Source of the DNA: Dehalococcoidia bacterium
GTDB taxonomy: Bacteria > Chloroflexota > Dehalococcoidia > Lucifugimonadales > UBA3495
NCBI GenBank assembly: GCA_022825745.1
Contig: JAJDWF010000138.1
Span: 1-50,355 of the forward strand
DNA: 50,355 bases
Direction of reading: 5' to 3'
The position numbers were made by a program, and so were the translations under genes. Positions 24,342-32,935 of this stretch are shown in pieces. The notes beneath the pieces are model-generated. The model was not told the origin of the DNA. It was given only the letters and a program-made list of their open reading frames with translations, and made no database searches. Each line of letters opens with the position of its first letter. Positions within the stretch are counted from its first letter, which is position 1.

Positions 24342-24482
24342 TGGTTCCTCCTTTTTTACTCCCGAACTTTGTAGTCCTGAGGGGTGATTTTTGATACCAA
24401 GAATATAGCCTACGGCCCCGTTTTCCGCAATATCCGGGCATGAACAACCCCGAATAAACGGCGGAACCGTTATCAGTTTATA

Positions 24483-24511
24483 ATCGTATCGCCGGTAGCA
24501 CCCACTGTCAA
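24483..24511 (-). promoter_or_regulatory. Promoter of the DUF1800-DUF1501-NHL unit
   Basis: On the minus strand TTGACA (24506-24511) and TACGAT (24483-24488) are 17 nt apart, which leaves a leader of about 130 nt before the DUF1800 ATG. A TATAAA lies immediately downstream as an alternative -10. Confidence 0.6.
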
Positions 24512-24574
24512 TACGCGCCCCGCTTTCCCGGACGTCGCCGGTGCGCTATTTCCCGCCCGGATCCAAAGCAGAAA

Positions 24575-24599
24575 GGGGGCGGAAAACCTTCCGACCCCC
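24575..24599 (-). terminator. Probable terminator of the Opp/Dpp-type operon
   Basis: On the minus strand GGGGG-T-CGGAA pairs with TTCCGCCCCC (one bulged base, GGTT loop), followed by TTTCTGCTTT. It lies about 20 bases after the stop of the last permease gene. The remaining 24342-24617 interval holds only this hairpin and the DUF1800 promoter. Confidence 0.6.
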
Positions 24600-24617
24600 C
24601 GACGATTTCCAACGCTC

Positions 24618-25508
24618 TTACCGCGTTCTCCGCAACCGCGGGTCCAGCGTGTCCCGCAGCCAGTCCCCGAAGAAGTTCATGGCCATCACCACGATTGTGA
24701 TCGCCAGGCCGGGGAACAGCGCCAGCCACCAGATTTCAAATATCTGGTCGCGGCCCTCCGACACCATGATCCCCCATGCCGGGTCGCCCGGCGGCACGCC
24801 CACGCCCAGGAAGCTCAGCGACGCTTCCAGCAGGATGGTCTGGCCCACCAGCAGGCTGATTACGATGAGAATCGTGTTAATGACGTTGGGGAAAATGTGC
24901 CGCCACATTATCACCGGCGCGGATACGCCGGCCACGATGGCCAGGGTCACGAAATCCCGTTCCTTGATGCTCAACACCTCGCCGCGGGCCTGCCGCGCGA
25001 ATCTGGCCCACACCGTCGCCGCCACCGCGACAATCACGTTGCCGATGCCGGCGCCGCCGGCGATGGCGACGATAATCAGCGCTAACAGCACCGTCGGGAA
25101 CCCCAGCACGGCGTCAACCAGCCGCATGAGGAATATGTCGATGCGCCCGCCGAAGTAGCCGGAAATCACGCCGATGGCGCTGCCGACCACGGCGCCGGTG
25201 CCCAGCGCCACCAGGCTGATGAACACCGAGGTGCGTGCGCCATAGATAATGCGGCTCAGGATGTCTTTGCCGGATTTGTCGGTGCCCAGCAGGAACTTGG
25301 TGCTCTCAAAGGGCGGCACTTCCCGGTCCCGCTTGTTCAACTGCTCCGGGTCGTGGGGCGCCAACAGGGGCGCGAAAATCGCCGCCACCGCCAGCAGCAC
25401 CAGTATGAAGATGGGGACCCACGGCAGCCGCAACTCTCGCGCTTTCTGGAAAGCGCGCGCCGCTGCGTTCGCCGGTGCCGCTGGGGTTGCCAGGTCTTGC
25501 GTTGCCAC
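24618..25508 (-). CDS. Peptide/nickel-type ABC transporter permease, DppC/OppC-like
   Basis: A 296-residue inner-membrane permease. The N-terminal cytoplasmic stretch is followed by a first span (WVPIFILVLLAVAAIFAPLL), the short OppC_N region LNKRDREVPPFES, and five more spans. The BPD_transp loop EASLSFLGVGVPPGDPAWG contacts the ATPase. It forms a heterodimeric channel with the DppB-like protein encoded 37 bases upstream. No ATPase gene is present in the window, so the energising subunits are encoded elsewhere. It starts with GTG after CGGGAGT. Confidence 0.92.
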   Translation of the reverse strand: MATQDLATPAAPANAAARAFQKARELRLPWVPIFILVLLAVAAIFAPLLAPHDPEQLNKRDREVPPFESTKFLLGTDKSGKDILSRIIYGARTSVFISLVALGTGAVVGSAIGVISGYFGGRIDIFLMRLVDAVLGFPTVLLALIIVAIAGGAGIGNVIVAVAATVWARFARQARGEVLSIKERDFVTLAIVAGVSAPVIMWRHIFPNVINTILIVISLLVGQTILLEASLSFLGVGVPPGDPAWGIMVSEGRDQIFEIWWLALFPGLAITIVVMAMNFFGDWLRDTLDPRLRRTR

Positions 25509-25545
25509 GGTCAGTAACTCCCGATTGGCGAGTCAGATTCGGAGC

Positions 25546-26469
25546 CTACCCGTACCGGATGCGTGGGTCAACGTAGGCATAGACGATATCCACGACGGTG
25601 GACATCAGTATGTACAGGAAGCCCGACGTCAGAATCGTGGCCTCGATGATCGGCACGTCGCGGGTGCGAATCCCCTCCAGCATCAGCAAGCCCAGGCCCG
25701 GCCAGGCGAAGATGACCTCCACCACGATGGAGCCGTTGAGCAGCCCGGCAAAGCTGATGCCGCCGAAGGTGAGCACTGGTATCACCGCGTTTTTCAGCGC
25801 GTGCTTGAAGATCACCAACTGCTCGGCCAACCCCTTGATGCGCGCGAATTTGACGTACTCGCTGTCCAGCACCTCCAGCATCGCCGAGCGCGTCAGGCGC
25901 ATGAAGCCGGCCATGGTGAAAACGGCGATGGAGAACGCGGGTATCACAAAAAAGCGGGGGTCAAGGCCGTCCTTCCCAAAGGTGGGCAGGATGCCCAATT
26001 CCACGGCAAAAATCCACATCAGGATAATCGCCAGCCAGAACTGGGGCATGGACATTCCCAGGATGGCGAAGGACTTGCCCAGCCGGTCCATGAAGCTGTC
26101 TCTCTTTACCGCCGATAAGATGCCTAACGGTATGCCCACTATGATAGCGATGGCCAACGCGCTGATTGCCAACTGCACCGTGTTGGGTATGCGTTCCATC
26201 ACCAGGTCAAAGGCCGGCTGGCGCTTGTTGTAGGAACGGCCGAAGTCCCCAATGAACAGGCCGCCCAGGTAGTCGAAGTAACGCACCACCGCCGGCCGGT
26301 CCAGGCCGAGGTTTCTCCGTATGGCTTCAATTTCCGACGGTTTGGCGTCGCCGGGAGCCATCGCCAGGGCAGCGTCGCCCGTCAGGTCAGTACCGAAAAA
26401 CACCGCCGCGCTCAACACGACCAATGTCAGTATGGCCTGAATGATTCTGAATAAGATGAAGCGTGCCAA
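25546..26469 (-). CDS. Peptide/nickel-type ABC transporter permease, DppB/OppB-like
   Basis: A 307-residue permease with six predicted membrane spans, starting MARFILFRIIQAILTLVVLS. The large periplasmic loop (about 30-95) includes IRRNLGLDRPAVVRYFDYL, and the conserved loop is GSIVVEVIFAWPGLG. It starts with TTG at 26469, preceded by GGGAGG at good distance. An extended -10 box at 26508-26516 and the terminator at 26518 separate it from the binding-protein gene, so it may be expressed both by read-through and from its own promoter. Confidence 0.92.
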   Translation of the reverse strand: MARFILFRIIQAILTLVVLSAAVFFGTDLTGDAALAMAPGDAKPSEIEAIRRNLGLDRPAVVRYFDYLGGLFIGDFGRSYNKRQPAFDLVMERIPNTVQLAISALAIAIIVGIPLGILSAVKRDSFMDRLGKSFAILGMSMPQFWLAIILMWIFAVELGILPTFGKDGLDPRFFVIPAFSIAVFTMAGFMRLTRSAMLEVLDSEYVKFARIKGLAEQLVIFKHALKNAVIPVLTFGGISFAGLLNGSIVVEVIFAWPGLGLLMLEGIRTRDVPIIEATILTSGFLYILMSTVVDIVYAYVDPRIRYG

Positions 26470-26507
26470 TCCGGTCGCCTCCCTTCACGCGGGCTGGAGT
26501 TTGCGGG

Positions 26508-26516
26508 ATTATAGCA
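26508..26516 (-). promoter_or_regulatory. Extended -10 promoter before the DppB-like gene
   Basis: TGC followed by a perfect TATAAT on the minus strand, directly downstream of the intercistronic terminator. A -35 (TTGCGG, 26529-26534) is present, but only 15 nt away. Confidence 0.45.
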
Positions 26517-26517
26517 G

Positions 26518-26559
26518 AAAAACCGCCCCCGCAAGCCCCGATTAAGAATCGGCGGGGGC
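26518..26559 (-). terminator. Intercistronic rho-independent terminator after the binding-protein gene
   Basis: On the minus strand GCCCCCG...CGGGGGC encloses an inner CCGATT/AATCGG hairpin and is followed by TTTTT. It lies between the solute-binding-protein gene and the permeases, the usual way of keeping binding protein in excess over permease. Confidence 0.7.
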
Positions 26560-26611
26560 AGGCGCGTAGCCCACCCCCGCCGGGTGCCTTCAGGCCGATT
26601 CGCCAGGGCGA

Positions 26612-28582
26612 TTAGTTAGCCCACCGGACCGTCCACAGCGCGCTGGGCGAGGGGCGCAGCGGGCGCGGACGCCAGTCTTCCAACCGCGTGCCGATGGCAT
26701 AGGGCGCGTCCAGGTAGCCGGGAGCGAAGTCCCAGTGGCCTTCGTGCGCCTGAGACAGGGCATTGAAGTAAGCTTCCTGCCGAGCCTCTTCGGTAGTAGC
26801 GGCCAGGGCGGCCTTTACCAACGGATCGACCAGCGGGTCGTAGCTGATGTACGAACCTTCGGAGTCTCCGAAGCGTCCCACCAGCTTGGAGCCGGTGTCG
26901 AAGGAGTGCTCGTTGGAGCGAACCAGGTATTGCCCCGGAATCTTGCCGCCGTACTGCCGGTCCTTGATCGCGGCTTCTTCGCCGACGTTGACCTTGCAGT
27001 TCAGGCCCAGGTAGGTGCTCCAGTCGTCGCAGACGAACTCGACGATTTGCAGCATCTTCGGCACCGTGGCGCCGGCTTCCCAGGTCCAGACGTTCCACTC
27101 ATCGCCGCCGCCGGGCATCACCGGGTCCTTGAGGCCGGTTACGGCTTCGAGGGTGGTTCCGTCGGGCGTGGTGGCTTCGGGTACGTTGTATCCGGCTTCC
27201 ACGAACAACTCGCGGGCCTTCACCGGGTCGAAGGGGAACGGGTCAAGGGCGCCGCCGGGCCGGTAGCCCACGCCGGAAGGCGAGGAGGCTGCGGTGCCGG
27301 CGATGTGGAACACGTCGGGTCCACCCACCAGTTCCTGGATGGCTTCCTTGTCGATGGCGTAGTCCAGGGCGTGGCGCACGCGCTTGTCCTGGCACATCAG
27401 CGGAGTGCCCTGCGGGTCGCCGATGTAGTTCCCGTCGGCGTCCTGTTCCCGGCTCTGGTCATATCCCAGTGTCTGCGGAGCGTCCACGCTGCAGTTCCAG
27501 GCGTTGATCCAGATGACCGTGGACTCGGGGCCGAAGCGATACTGCAAACCGGCGGCTTCCAGTTCGTCGCGGCTGTCCAGGTCTATGGGCGAGATGTCGG
27601 CTTCACCGCTGAGCAGCGCCGCCTTGCGGGTCGCCGCCTCGGCAATCAGGTTGATTTCCAGCTCGTCAAACGGATACGGCCGCTTCTCTAGGATGAAGTG
27701 GTCGTCGCGCTTCTCGTACACAATCTGCGAGCCGGCGGTGAAGGAAACCAGGTTGAAGGGGCCGGCCGAGCCGGGGTCGGGATTGGCAATCAGGCCGTCG
27801 GAGCGGGACTGGTCGTCGCTGCCCAGGCTCATAAAGTGCGCCTGGGACATGATCGATCCGCCCGTGCCGCCGCCCACTTCGCTCACGTCGGAGAAGAAGT
27901 TGAGGGCCGGCTGCCTGAAGGTGATGGTCACTTCATTGGGGCCGGTTACGCTGGCGTGGCCTTCCTTTTCGTTGGCGGTGTTGTCGCCTTCGTACGCCGC
28001 GTTGTCCTGGGCCGCGTCAACTATGCGCCAGATGCGGATGCGCACCACGGAGCGAGCTCCATCGTCCCAGATGTAGCGCAGATACCAGGCGGCGTCTTCC
28101 GCAGTTACCGGGTCGCCGTTGTGGAACACGGCGTCCTCGCGCAGCGTCCAGGAAAGGCTCAACCCGTCGGCGGAAACGCCCCAATCGGTGGCCAGGCCGT
28201 CCTTGGTGTACGCAAGCTCGTCGTCGGTGGTCATCAGGTGAGAATGCAGCGGGAAGTGCCAAAGGTGCTTGTCGCCGCTCTCGAACTTGGGGTCCCAGAC
28301 TTCGTTGCCGAAGGACTCGGTGAGCACGACGAGGCGTCGGCCTTCACCGGTATCGGCCATTGCCTGTGGCGCTTGCGCGGGCAGCGGAGTCGCCGTTGCG
28401 CCGACCGCCGCCGCGGGCGGTGAGGTCGCTGCCGGGGCTGCGCCGCCGCTGTCGCCAGTGGTGCTCGCGGCGGGGGCCGGAGCCTCCGCTCCACCGCAGG
28501 CAACACCTACGATGAACGCGGCTACCGCTGCCGGAATCAGCAACTGGTAGAAGCGCAAGCGCGGTATGCGGATACGTCTCAT
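26612..28582 (-). CDS. Peptide/nickel-type ABC transporter substrate-binding lipoprotein
   Basis: A 656-residue SBP_bac_5 (DppA/OppA-like) lipoprotein. The signal has a basic start MRRIRIPRLR, a hydrophobic core and lipobox VACG with Cys29. A low-complexity Ala/Pro/Thr/Ser linker to about residue 80 follows, then the binding domain: AYTKDGLATDWGVSADGLS, WTLREDAVFHNGDPVTAEDA and VRHALDYAIDKEAIQELVGG. It captures a peptide, sugar or other solute outside the cell for the two permeases downstream; the ligand is unknown. AAGGAGG lies 12 nt before the ATG. Confidence 0.93.
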   Translation of the reverse strand: MRRIRIPRLRFYQLLIPAAVAAFIVGVACGGAEAPAPAASTTGDSGGAAPAATSPPAAAVGATATPLPAQAPQAMADTGEGRRLVVLTESFGNEVWDPKFESGDKHLWHFPLHSHLMTTDDELAYTKDGLATDWGVSADGLSLSWTLREDAVFHNGDPVTAEDAAWYLRYIWDDGARSVVRIRIWRIVDAAQDNAAYEGDNTANEKEGHASVTGPNEVTITFRQPALNFFSDVSEVGGGTGGSIMSQAHFMSLGSDDQSRSDGLIANPDPGSAGPFNLVSFTAGSQIVYEKRDDHFILEKRPYPFDELEINLIAEAATRKAALLSGEADISPIDLDSRDELEAAGLQYRFGPESTVIWINAWNCSVDAPQTLGYDQSREQDADGNYIGDPQGTPLMCQDKRVRHALDYAIDKEAIQELVGGPDVFHIAGTAASSPSGVGYRPGGALDPFPFDPVKARELFVEAGYNVPEATTPDGTTLEAVTGLKDPVMPGGGDEWNVWTWEAGATVPKMLQIVEFVCDDWSTYLGLNCKVNVGEEAAIKDRQYGGKIPGQYLVRSNEHSFDTGSKLVGRFGDSEGSYISYDPLVDPLVKAALAATTEEARQEAYFNALSQAHEGHWDFAPGYLDAPYAIGTRLEDWRPRPLRPSPSALWTVRWAN

Positions 28583-28693
28583 AATTACCCTGTACCTCCT
28601 TGGAAGAGAATGTATCGGCGTGCCGTCTTGGCGGCTTGCCGGAGTGTCGGCATACTAGCCACATCGCCTGTGCTTTGTCAATTCCGAGGGCAA

Positions 28694-28722
28694 TTGACGT
28701 TCCCGCCCCGCCGTGATAAATT
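28694..28722 (+). promoter_or_regulatory. Promoter of the T-box/ilvB transcript
   Basis: TTGACG (28694-28699) and TAAATT (28717-28722) are 17 nt apart. The predicted start near 28730 lies just before stem I of the T-box leader. Confidence 0.55.
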
Positions 28723-28729
28723 TTCCGCC

Positions 28730-29014
28730 TGAAAAACTGTGATGGAGACGAGTAAGCGGGCCGCACGCGCCCTAGCGAGTCTGGTACGGTGAAAGCAGAC
28801 GCGCCGATCCCGCCCAAAATCACTCCGGAGTTGCCGGCTGAAAACCGCCTCCCGATCCTGGCGGTCAGTAAGCTCAGGCCGGGTTCGTTGCCCGTTAGAA
28901 GCGACGGGACATGATGGTGTCCTGCTAGAGCGGTCATGCGTCGCCCGACGGCGGCTATGGCAAATAGGGTGGTACCGCGGGTTATGGCCCGTCCCTATGG
29001 GGACGGGTTTTTTT
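28730..29014 (+). promoter_or_regulatory. T-box riboswitch (probable isoleucine specifier) with terminator
   Basis: Stem I starts with GATGGAGACGAGTA, including the GA/AGTA element, and continues to the distal GGTGAAAGC loop. The 3' side reads AAAATCACTCCGGAG, where the specifier codon would be ATC (Ile). The strictly conserved antiterminator sequence AGGGTGGTACCGCGG is at 28966-28980. The terminator CCCGTCCC/GGGACGGG (28988-29007) is followed by seven Ts. Uncharged tRNA binding favours the antiterminator and lets transcription proceed into the acetolactate synthase gene. The specifier assignment is by inspection and less certain than the T-box call. Confidence 0.93.
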
Positions 29015-29079
29015 GTGCCCCGCCGTACCGTCGGCACGGGCTGGCAGGCGGAAACGACAATCGACTACGGAGATACGCC

Positions 29080-30780
29080 GTGAAGCTCAAAGGCTCAGAA
29101 ATCATCTGCGAAAGCTTGCTCCGCGAGGGCGTGGACGTGCTCTTCGGACACCCCGGCGGGGCCATCCTGCCCTTCTACGACGCGCTGTGGTCCTACCCGC
29201 AGTTGCGCCACATCCTGGTCCGTCACGAGCAGTCCGCAGCCCACGCCGCCGACGGTTATGCCCGGGTAACCGGCAAGCCCGGCGTCTGCGTCGCCACCTC
29301 GGGCCCCGGCGCCACGAACTTAATCACCGGGATCATGGGCGCTAAGGCCGACAGCGTGCCCATGGTCGCCATCACCGGCCAGGTCGCCCGCGCCGCGTTG
29401 GGCACCGAGGCGTTCCAGGAATGCGACATCTGCAGCATCGCCTCCGTTTGCACCAAGCGCACCTACTTGGTGCTGTCCGCCGCCGACCTGGCCCGCACCA
29501 TCCGCGAGGCTTTCCAGGTGGCCCAGGAGGGCCGACCCGGCCCGGTCCTGATCGACGTGCCCCGCGACGTGCAGCTGGAAGAGGTCGAGTTCGAATACCC
29601 GGAGGCTGATGTTGCCCGGGCCGCGCCCCCGGCGTTGTCCCCCGAAGTGCTGGAAAACGTCCACAAGGCAGCGACCCTTATTAATGAAGCCGAGCGCCCC
29701 GTAATCATCGCCGGGCACGGCATCGTCCACTCCGGGGCCTACGAGGAACTCCGCCAGTTGGCCGAGGCTACCGGCATCCCGGTAATCAACACCCTCCTCG
29801 GCCTCAGCGGTTTCCCCCGCAACCATCCCCAAAGCCTGGGCATGCTGGGCATGCACGGCATGTACTGGTGCAACATGGTGGTGGACCAGGCCGATGTGCT
29901 CATTGGCCTCGGCATGCGTTTCGACGACCGCGTAACCGGCCGCGTTTCCGGCTTCGCCCCCCACGCGCGCATCATCCACCTGGACATCGAAGCCAGCCAG
30001 GTGGGTCGAATCGTGCCGGCGGAGGTGCCGCTGGTGGGCGACGCCCGGCCCATCTTGCAGGCGCTGATTCCCCTGGTGAAATGGGCCGAACGGCCCGAGT
30101 GGATGGCCGCCATCGGATACCTGAAATCGGAGCACCCGTCCCTTGCCATCCCGTCCTCCGACGCGCTGATGCCCCAGCAGGTGCTGGCGCAACTGAACGA
30201 GGCCATCCAGCAGGATGACGACGCAGTGGTCGTTACGGGTGTGGGCCAGCACCAGATGTGGGCAGCTCAGTATCTGTTCATGAACCAGCCCAACTCTTTC
30301 GTCACGTCGGGCGGACTCGGCGCAATGGGGTTCGAGGTTCCGGCGGCGCTGGGCGCGCAGATTGGCCGGCCGGGCTCCACCGTCAGGTCGGTGGCCGGCG
30401 ACGGCGGATTCCAGATGACCATGCAGGAACAGGTCACCCCCCTTCAGGAAAAGCTGCCCATCAAGATTGCCCTGTTCAACAACGGCTACCTGGGCATGGT
30501 GCGCCAATGGCAGGAAATGTTCTTCGAGGGGCACATCAAGGAAGTTCCCATGCCCGGCCCCGACTACGTCAAGCTCGCCAACGCCTACAGCATCCCGGCG
30601 ATCCGGGTGGAGCACCAGGAGGACGTCGCCGACGCCCTGCGCCAGGCCCAGGATTACGACGGCCCCTTCCTTATCGAGTTTGTCGTTGAGCAGGAGACCA
30701 ACGTGTTCCCCATGGTCCCGCCCGGCGGTTCGCTGGCCGACACCATCGAAGACCCCCGCACCGCTATGGCGGCGCGCTGA
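29080..30780 (+). CDS. ilvB: Acetolactate synthase large (catalytic) subunit
   Basis: A 566-residue ThDP-dependent enzyme catalysing the first common step of branched-chain amino acid synthesis. The N-terminal PYR domain has HPGGAILPFYD and the catalytic Glu50 in VRHEQSAAHAADGYARVTG. A central FAD/NAD domain follows, then the PP domain with the ThDP motif starting GDGGFQMTMQE near residue 440 and ending NNGYLGMVRQWQ. GTG 29080 is chosen because it follows the T-box terminator and CGGAGAT, and the family starts there. No regulatory subunit (ilvN/ilvH) or ilvC follows; the next gene is an HTH protein. Confidence 0.96.
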   Translation: MKLKGSEIICESLLREGVDVLFGHPGGAILPFYDALWSYPQLRHILVRHEQSAAHAADGYARVTGKPGVCVATSGPGATNLITGIMGAKADSVPMVAITGQVARAALGTEAFQECDICSIASVCTKRTYLVLSAADLARTIREAFQVAQEGRPGPVLIDVPRDVQLEEVEFEYPEADVARAAPPALSPEVLENVHKAATLINEAERPVIIAGHGIVHSGAYEELRQLAEATGIPVINTLLGLSGFPRNHPQSLGMLGMHGMYWCNMVVDQADVLIGLGMRFDDRVTGRVSGFAPHARIIHLDIEASQVGRIVPAEVPLVGDARPILQALIPLVKWAERPEWMAAIGYLKSEHPSLAIPSSDALMPQQVLAQLNEAIQQDDDAVVVTGVGQHQMWAAQYLFMNQPNSFVTSGGLGAMGFEVPAALGAQIGRPGSTVRSVAGDGGFQMTMQEQVTPLQEKLPIKIALFNNGYLGMVRQWQEMFFEGHIKEVPMPGPDYVKLANAYSIPAIRVEHQEDVADALRQAQDYDGPFLIEFVVEQETNVFPMVPPGGSLADTIEDPRTAMAAR

Positions 30781-30881
30781 CCGCCACCGGCTCGCTCAAT
30801 CGGCCGGCGACTTGCCGCACCGCCGCGTTAGTGGTAGAAATACGACTGACATTCAACGAATATCGTCGGTAGAGGTAGCGT

Positions 30882-31280
30882 ATGCCCCGCGTCACTATCC
30901 AGGAAGCTTCCCGAATTTTGAACGTGTCCCAAAGCGTCATCCGCCAGAACGTCCGCGACGGGAAACTTCAGGCCACCAAGGACGGCTCCCGTTGGATGGT
31001 GGACATCCCGGAAGACGTCGAAGAATACTCCGACGATTTCAAGGAAAACATCCACGCCCTGGCTCGCTCCCTGACTCCCTGGTGGTACGACAACCCACGC
31101 AAGGAAGGCGTGGTCCACTACCTGGAAAGCCTGGGCATCGAGGAAGTCGAGCCCTTCTTCCTCTGTGGCGTCAAGGGCGAAGATATCTGGCCGGCCACCG
31201 GCCACGAGAGTTGGCAGCGCTGCCCCGAGTGTCTCCTGGAAGTCCAGGATCAGAGTCTCCCCATGGAAACCCGCGAGTAA
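30882..31280 (+). CDS. Excisionase-type helix-turn-helix protein with Cys-containing tail
   Basis: A 132-residue protein. Residues 1-45 form a MerR/excisionase-like winged HTH of the HTH_17 type (TIQEASRILNVSQSVIRQNV, then DGSRWMVDIPED). The remainder is not recognised: a helical stretch SDDFKENIHALARSLTPWW, then GVVHYLESLGIEEVEPFFLC and a CPEC pair (about 114-117) that with nearby Cys94 and His108 could hold a metal. It probably binds DNA; the target is unknown. It lies 101 bases downstream of ilvB with AGAGGT before ATG. It ends 16 bases from the convergent methyltransferase stop. Confidence 0.75.
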   Translation: MPRVTIQEASRILNVSQSVIRQNVRDGKLQATKDGSRWMVDIPEDVEEYSDDFKENIHALARSLTPWWYDNPRKEGVVHYLESLGIEEVEPFFLCGVKGEDIWPATGHESWQRCPECLLEVQDQSLPMETRE

Positions 31281-31296
31281 TTCGCCGGTCAGCGCG

Positions 31297-31941
31297 TCAG
31301 TTCACGCGATACACCCAGATCTGGTGCGTTACTTCCGGCTCGCCTTTGGGGAGCGGCTGGAACGGTTCGGTGACTTCCGCCAGGCTCCAGGCCCCGCTAT
31401 CCACCAGGGCGTCCTGCTGTTCCTTGAAACCGAGTTCCAGGTGCGTATCGGGGCGCAGGCTGAACACGATGTGTCCGCCCGGCTTGGTGATGCGGCACAG
31501 GTCCACGAAAGAGCTGGGCGGAGCGTGCCCGGGAGTGAAAACGCCGATGCTGATGACCGCGTCGTAGGCGTCGTTGTCAAAGTCCAGGTGTCCCCCCAGG
31601 GCCATCTGCCGGAAGTCGTTGTAGCAGCCCTTGTCGCGGGCCACTTCCAGCATACCGTCGGACAGGTCCATGGCGCAGATGTCGCCGTACCCCAGCCGTT
31701 GTAATTCCACGCCCACCAGGCCGGTACCGGCGCCCGCGTCCAGAATCTTCGCGTCTTTGGCGACGTGGCCGGCTAGCGTTTCCGCCCCCATGCGCGGAGC
31801 CAGCCACACGAAGGTGTTTTCCAGGTCGTCGTCGTATTCCTTGGCCCACTCGTCATACCGTTCGGCGAGTTCCTGGTTGTTGGTGGACGAATAGACCCAT
31901 TGGACCCGGTCTTCCGACCCGATATTTCCCGCTTCTGGCAT
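31297..31941 (-). CDS. Class I SAM-dependent methyltransferase
   Basis: A 214-residue Rossmann-like methyltransferase. Motif I is ILDAGAGTG (66-74), the acidic residue binding SAM ribose is Asp in ICAMDLSDGMLEVAR, and the post-core strand is FDNDAYDAVISIGVF. The N-terminal SSTNNQELAERYDEWAKEYD helix is typical of small-molecule or Williams-Beuren-like methyltransferases. The substrate is unknown. It is the third gene of the panD unit, 24 bases after the previous methyltransferase, suggesting a common small-molecule substrate or pathway. Confidence 0.9.
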   Translation of the reverse strand: MPEAGNIGSEDRVQWVYSSTNNQELAERYDEWAKEYDDDLENTFVWLAPRMGAETLAGHVAKDAKILDAGAGTGLVGVELQRLGYGDICAMDLSDGMLEVARDKGCYNDFRQMALGGHLDFDNDAYDAVISIGVFTPGHAPPSSFVDLCRITKPGGHIVFSLRPDTHLELGFKEQQDALVDSGAWSLAEVTEPFQPLPKGEPEVTHQIWVYRVN

Positions 31942-31965
31942 TGTTTTCCACTCCGTTGGCCATGC

Positions 31966-32820
31966 TTACTGCTTGATGCAGAGGAACTGGGCCCAACCCA
32001 ATTCGTCGTTGTTGATCGCTTCGACCGTCTTCATGTAGGCGTCCGCCAGGTAATCGAACCGGTCCTGGTAACCTTCCGGGCCTTCCGCGATGGAGGCGAG
32101 CCTGGACAGGTAGGTGTAGCTCTGCGCCAGGTGGGATGACAGGTCCCGCGCCTGCAACACCTTGAAACCGGTCTCGCGCAACGTCTCAATGTACGAATAG
32201 AAGCTGAAGTCGGTGTCGAACAGCAGCCGGTCGTACACGAACTTCCGCCCGGACTCGCTGATGTCGGTACGCGGTTTGGTGAGATCGTCGAAGATCATCA
32301 TCCCGCCGGTCTCCAACACGCGGTACGCTTCCTGCAGCACCTTGACCTTGTCCGGCACGTGGTAGATGGTCGCCTGGCTCCAGAAGTGGGTGAAGGTTCC
32401 CTCGTCAAAGGGCAGCTCGGTTGCCGACGCCTTTTCAAAAGCCAGCTTCCCGGCCAGTTCGGGCACGTTTTTCAGGGACTCCACGGCGTTGGCCACGCGA
32501 ACGCCGCTCAGGTCAACGCCCGTCACGTGAGCGCCGCTGTTGCGGGTCAGCCAGATCGCCGCGTTGCCGTTTCCGCAGCCGACGTCCAATACCCTGGAGT
32601 TCTCGTCGATGCCGGCGTATTCCACCATCAGTTCGTTGAGCCGGATCCCGGCAGCCAGGAATTGGTCGCGTATGCTGCTGTCGCCGGCCGAATCTCCGTC
32701 GAACACGCCCCAATGCACGCTGCCGTCAGCGTCCCATACCGAGCGGTAGATCACGTCCTCGGCATCGTAGTACTCCTCGGTTTCCTGCTCGGAAAACCGG
32801 TGCCCGGTTTCCACTACCAT
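31966..32820 (-). CDS. SAM-dependent methyltransferase, sarcosine/dimethylglycine N-methyltransferase-like
   Basis: A 284-residue class I methyltransferase. Motif I is VLDVGCGNGNAAIWL (78-92), followed by GVDLSGVRVANAVE, a LPFDEGTFTHFWSQATIYHV block and VLETGGMMIFDDLTKP. The HFWSQATIYHV segment resembles glycine/sarcosine/dimethylglycine methyltransferases that make betaine, but the assignment is tentative. The start is ATG 32820, with AAGGAGCAACT upstream; the open frame reaching 32988 overlaps panD and is not real. It lies 115 bases after panD, with a hairpin at 32870-32902 between them. Confidence 0.88.
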   Translation of the reverse strand: MVVETGHRFSEQETEEYYDAEDVIYRSVWDADGSVHWGVFDGDSAGDSSIRDQFLAAGIRLNELMVEYAGIDENSRVLDVGCGNGNAAIWLTRNSGAHVTGVDLSGVRVANAVESLKNVPELAGKLAFEKASATELPFDEGTFTHFWSQATIYHVPDKVKVLQEAYRVLETGGMMIFDDLTKPRTDISESGRKFVYDRLLFDTDFSFYSYIETLRETGFKVLQARDLSSHLAQSYTYLSRLASIAEGPEGYQDRFDYLADAYMKTVEAINNDELGWAQFLCIKQ

Positions 32821-32869
32821 AGTTGCTCCTTTTGCGTTGGTAAGTAGGCCAAATTCCCCAGTGAAGGCT

Positions 32870-32902
32870 GCCCTCTGCGTCCCGAAAGGAACGGTAGAGG
32901 GC
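32870..32902. promoter_or_regulatory. Intercistronic hairpin between panD and methyltransferase gene
   Basis: GCCCTCT (32870-32876) pairs AGAGGGC (32896-32902), with an inner GTCCC/GGAAC-type stem. There is no T-run, so an RNA-processing or attenuation hairpin fits better than a full terminator. Confidence 0.45.
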
Positions 32903-32935
32903 GTTCTCGGCACCGTAATGTGGTTCGCCTTTGCT

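Noticed and set aside
21633..24374. A 913-codon open frame on the plus strand opposite DUF1501 and DUF1800
   Set aside because: Composition-driven antisense frame in GC-rich DNA; Val/Gly/His-rich translation without domain logic, while the opposite strand has clear families with ribosome sites.
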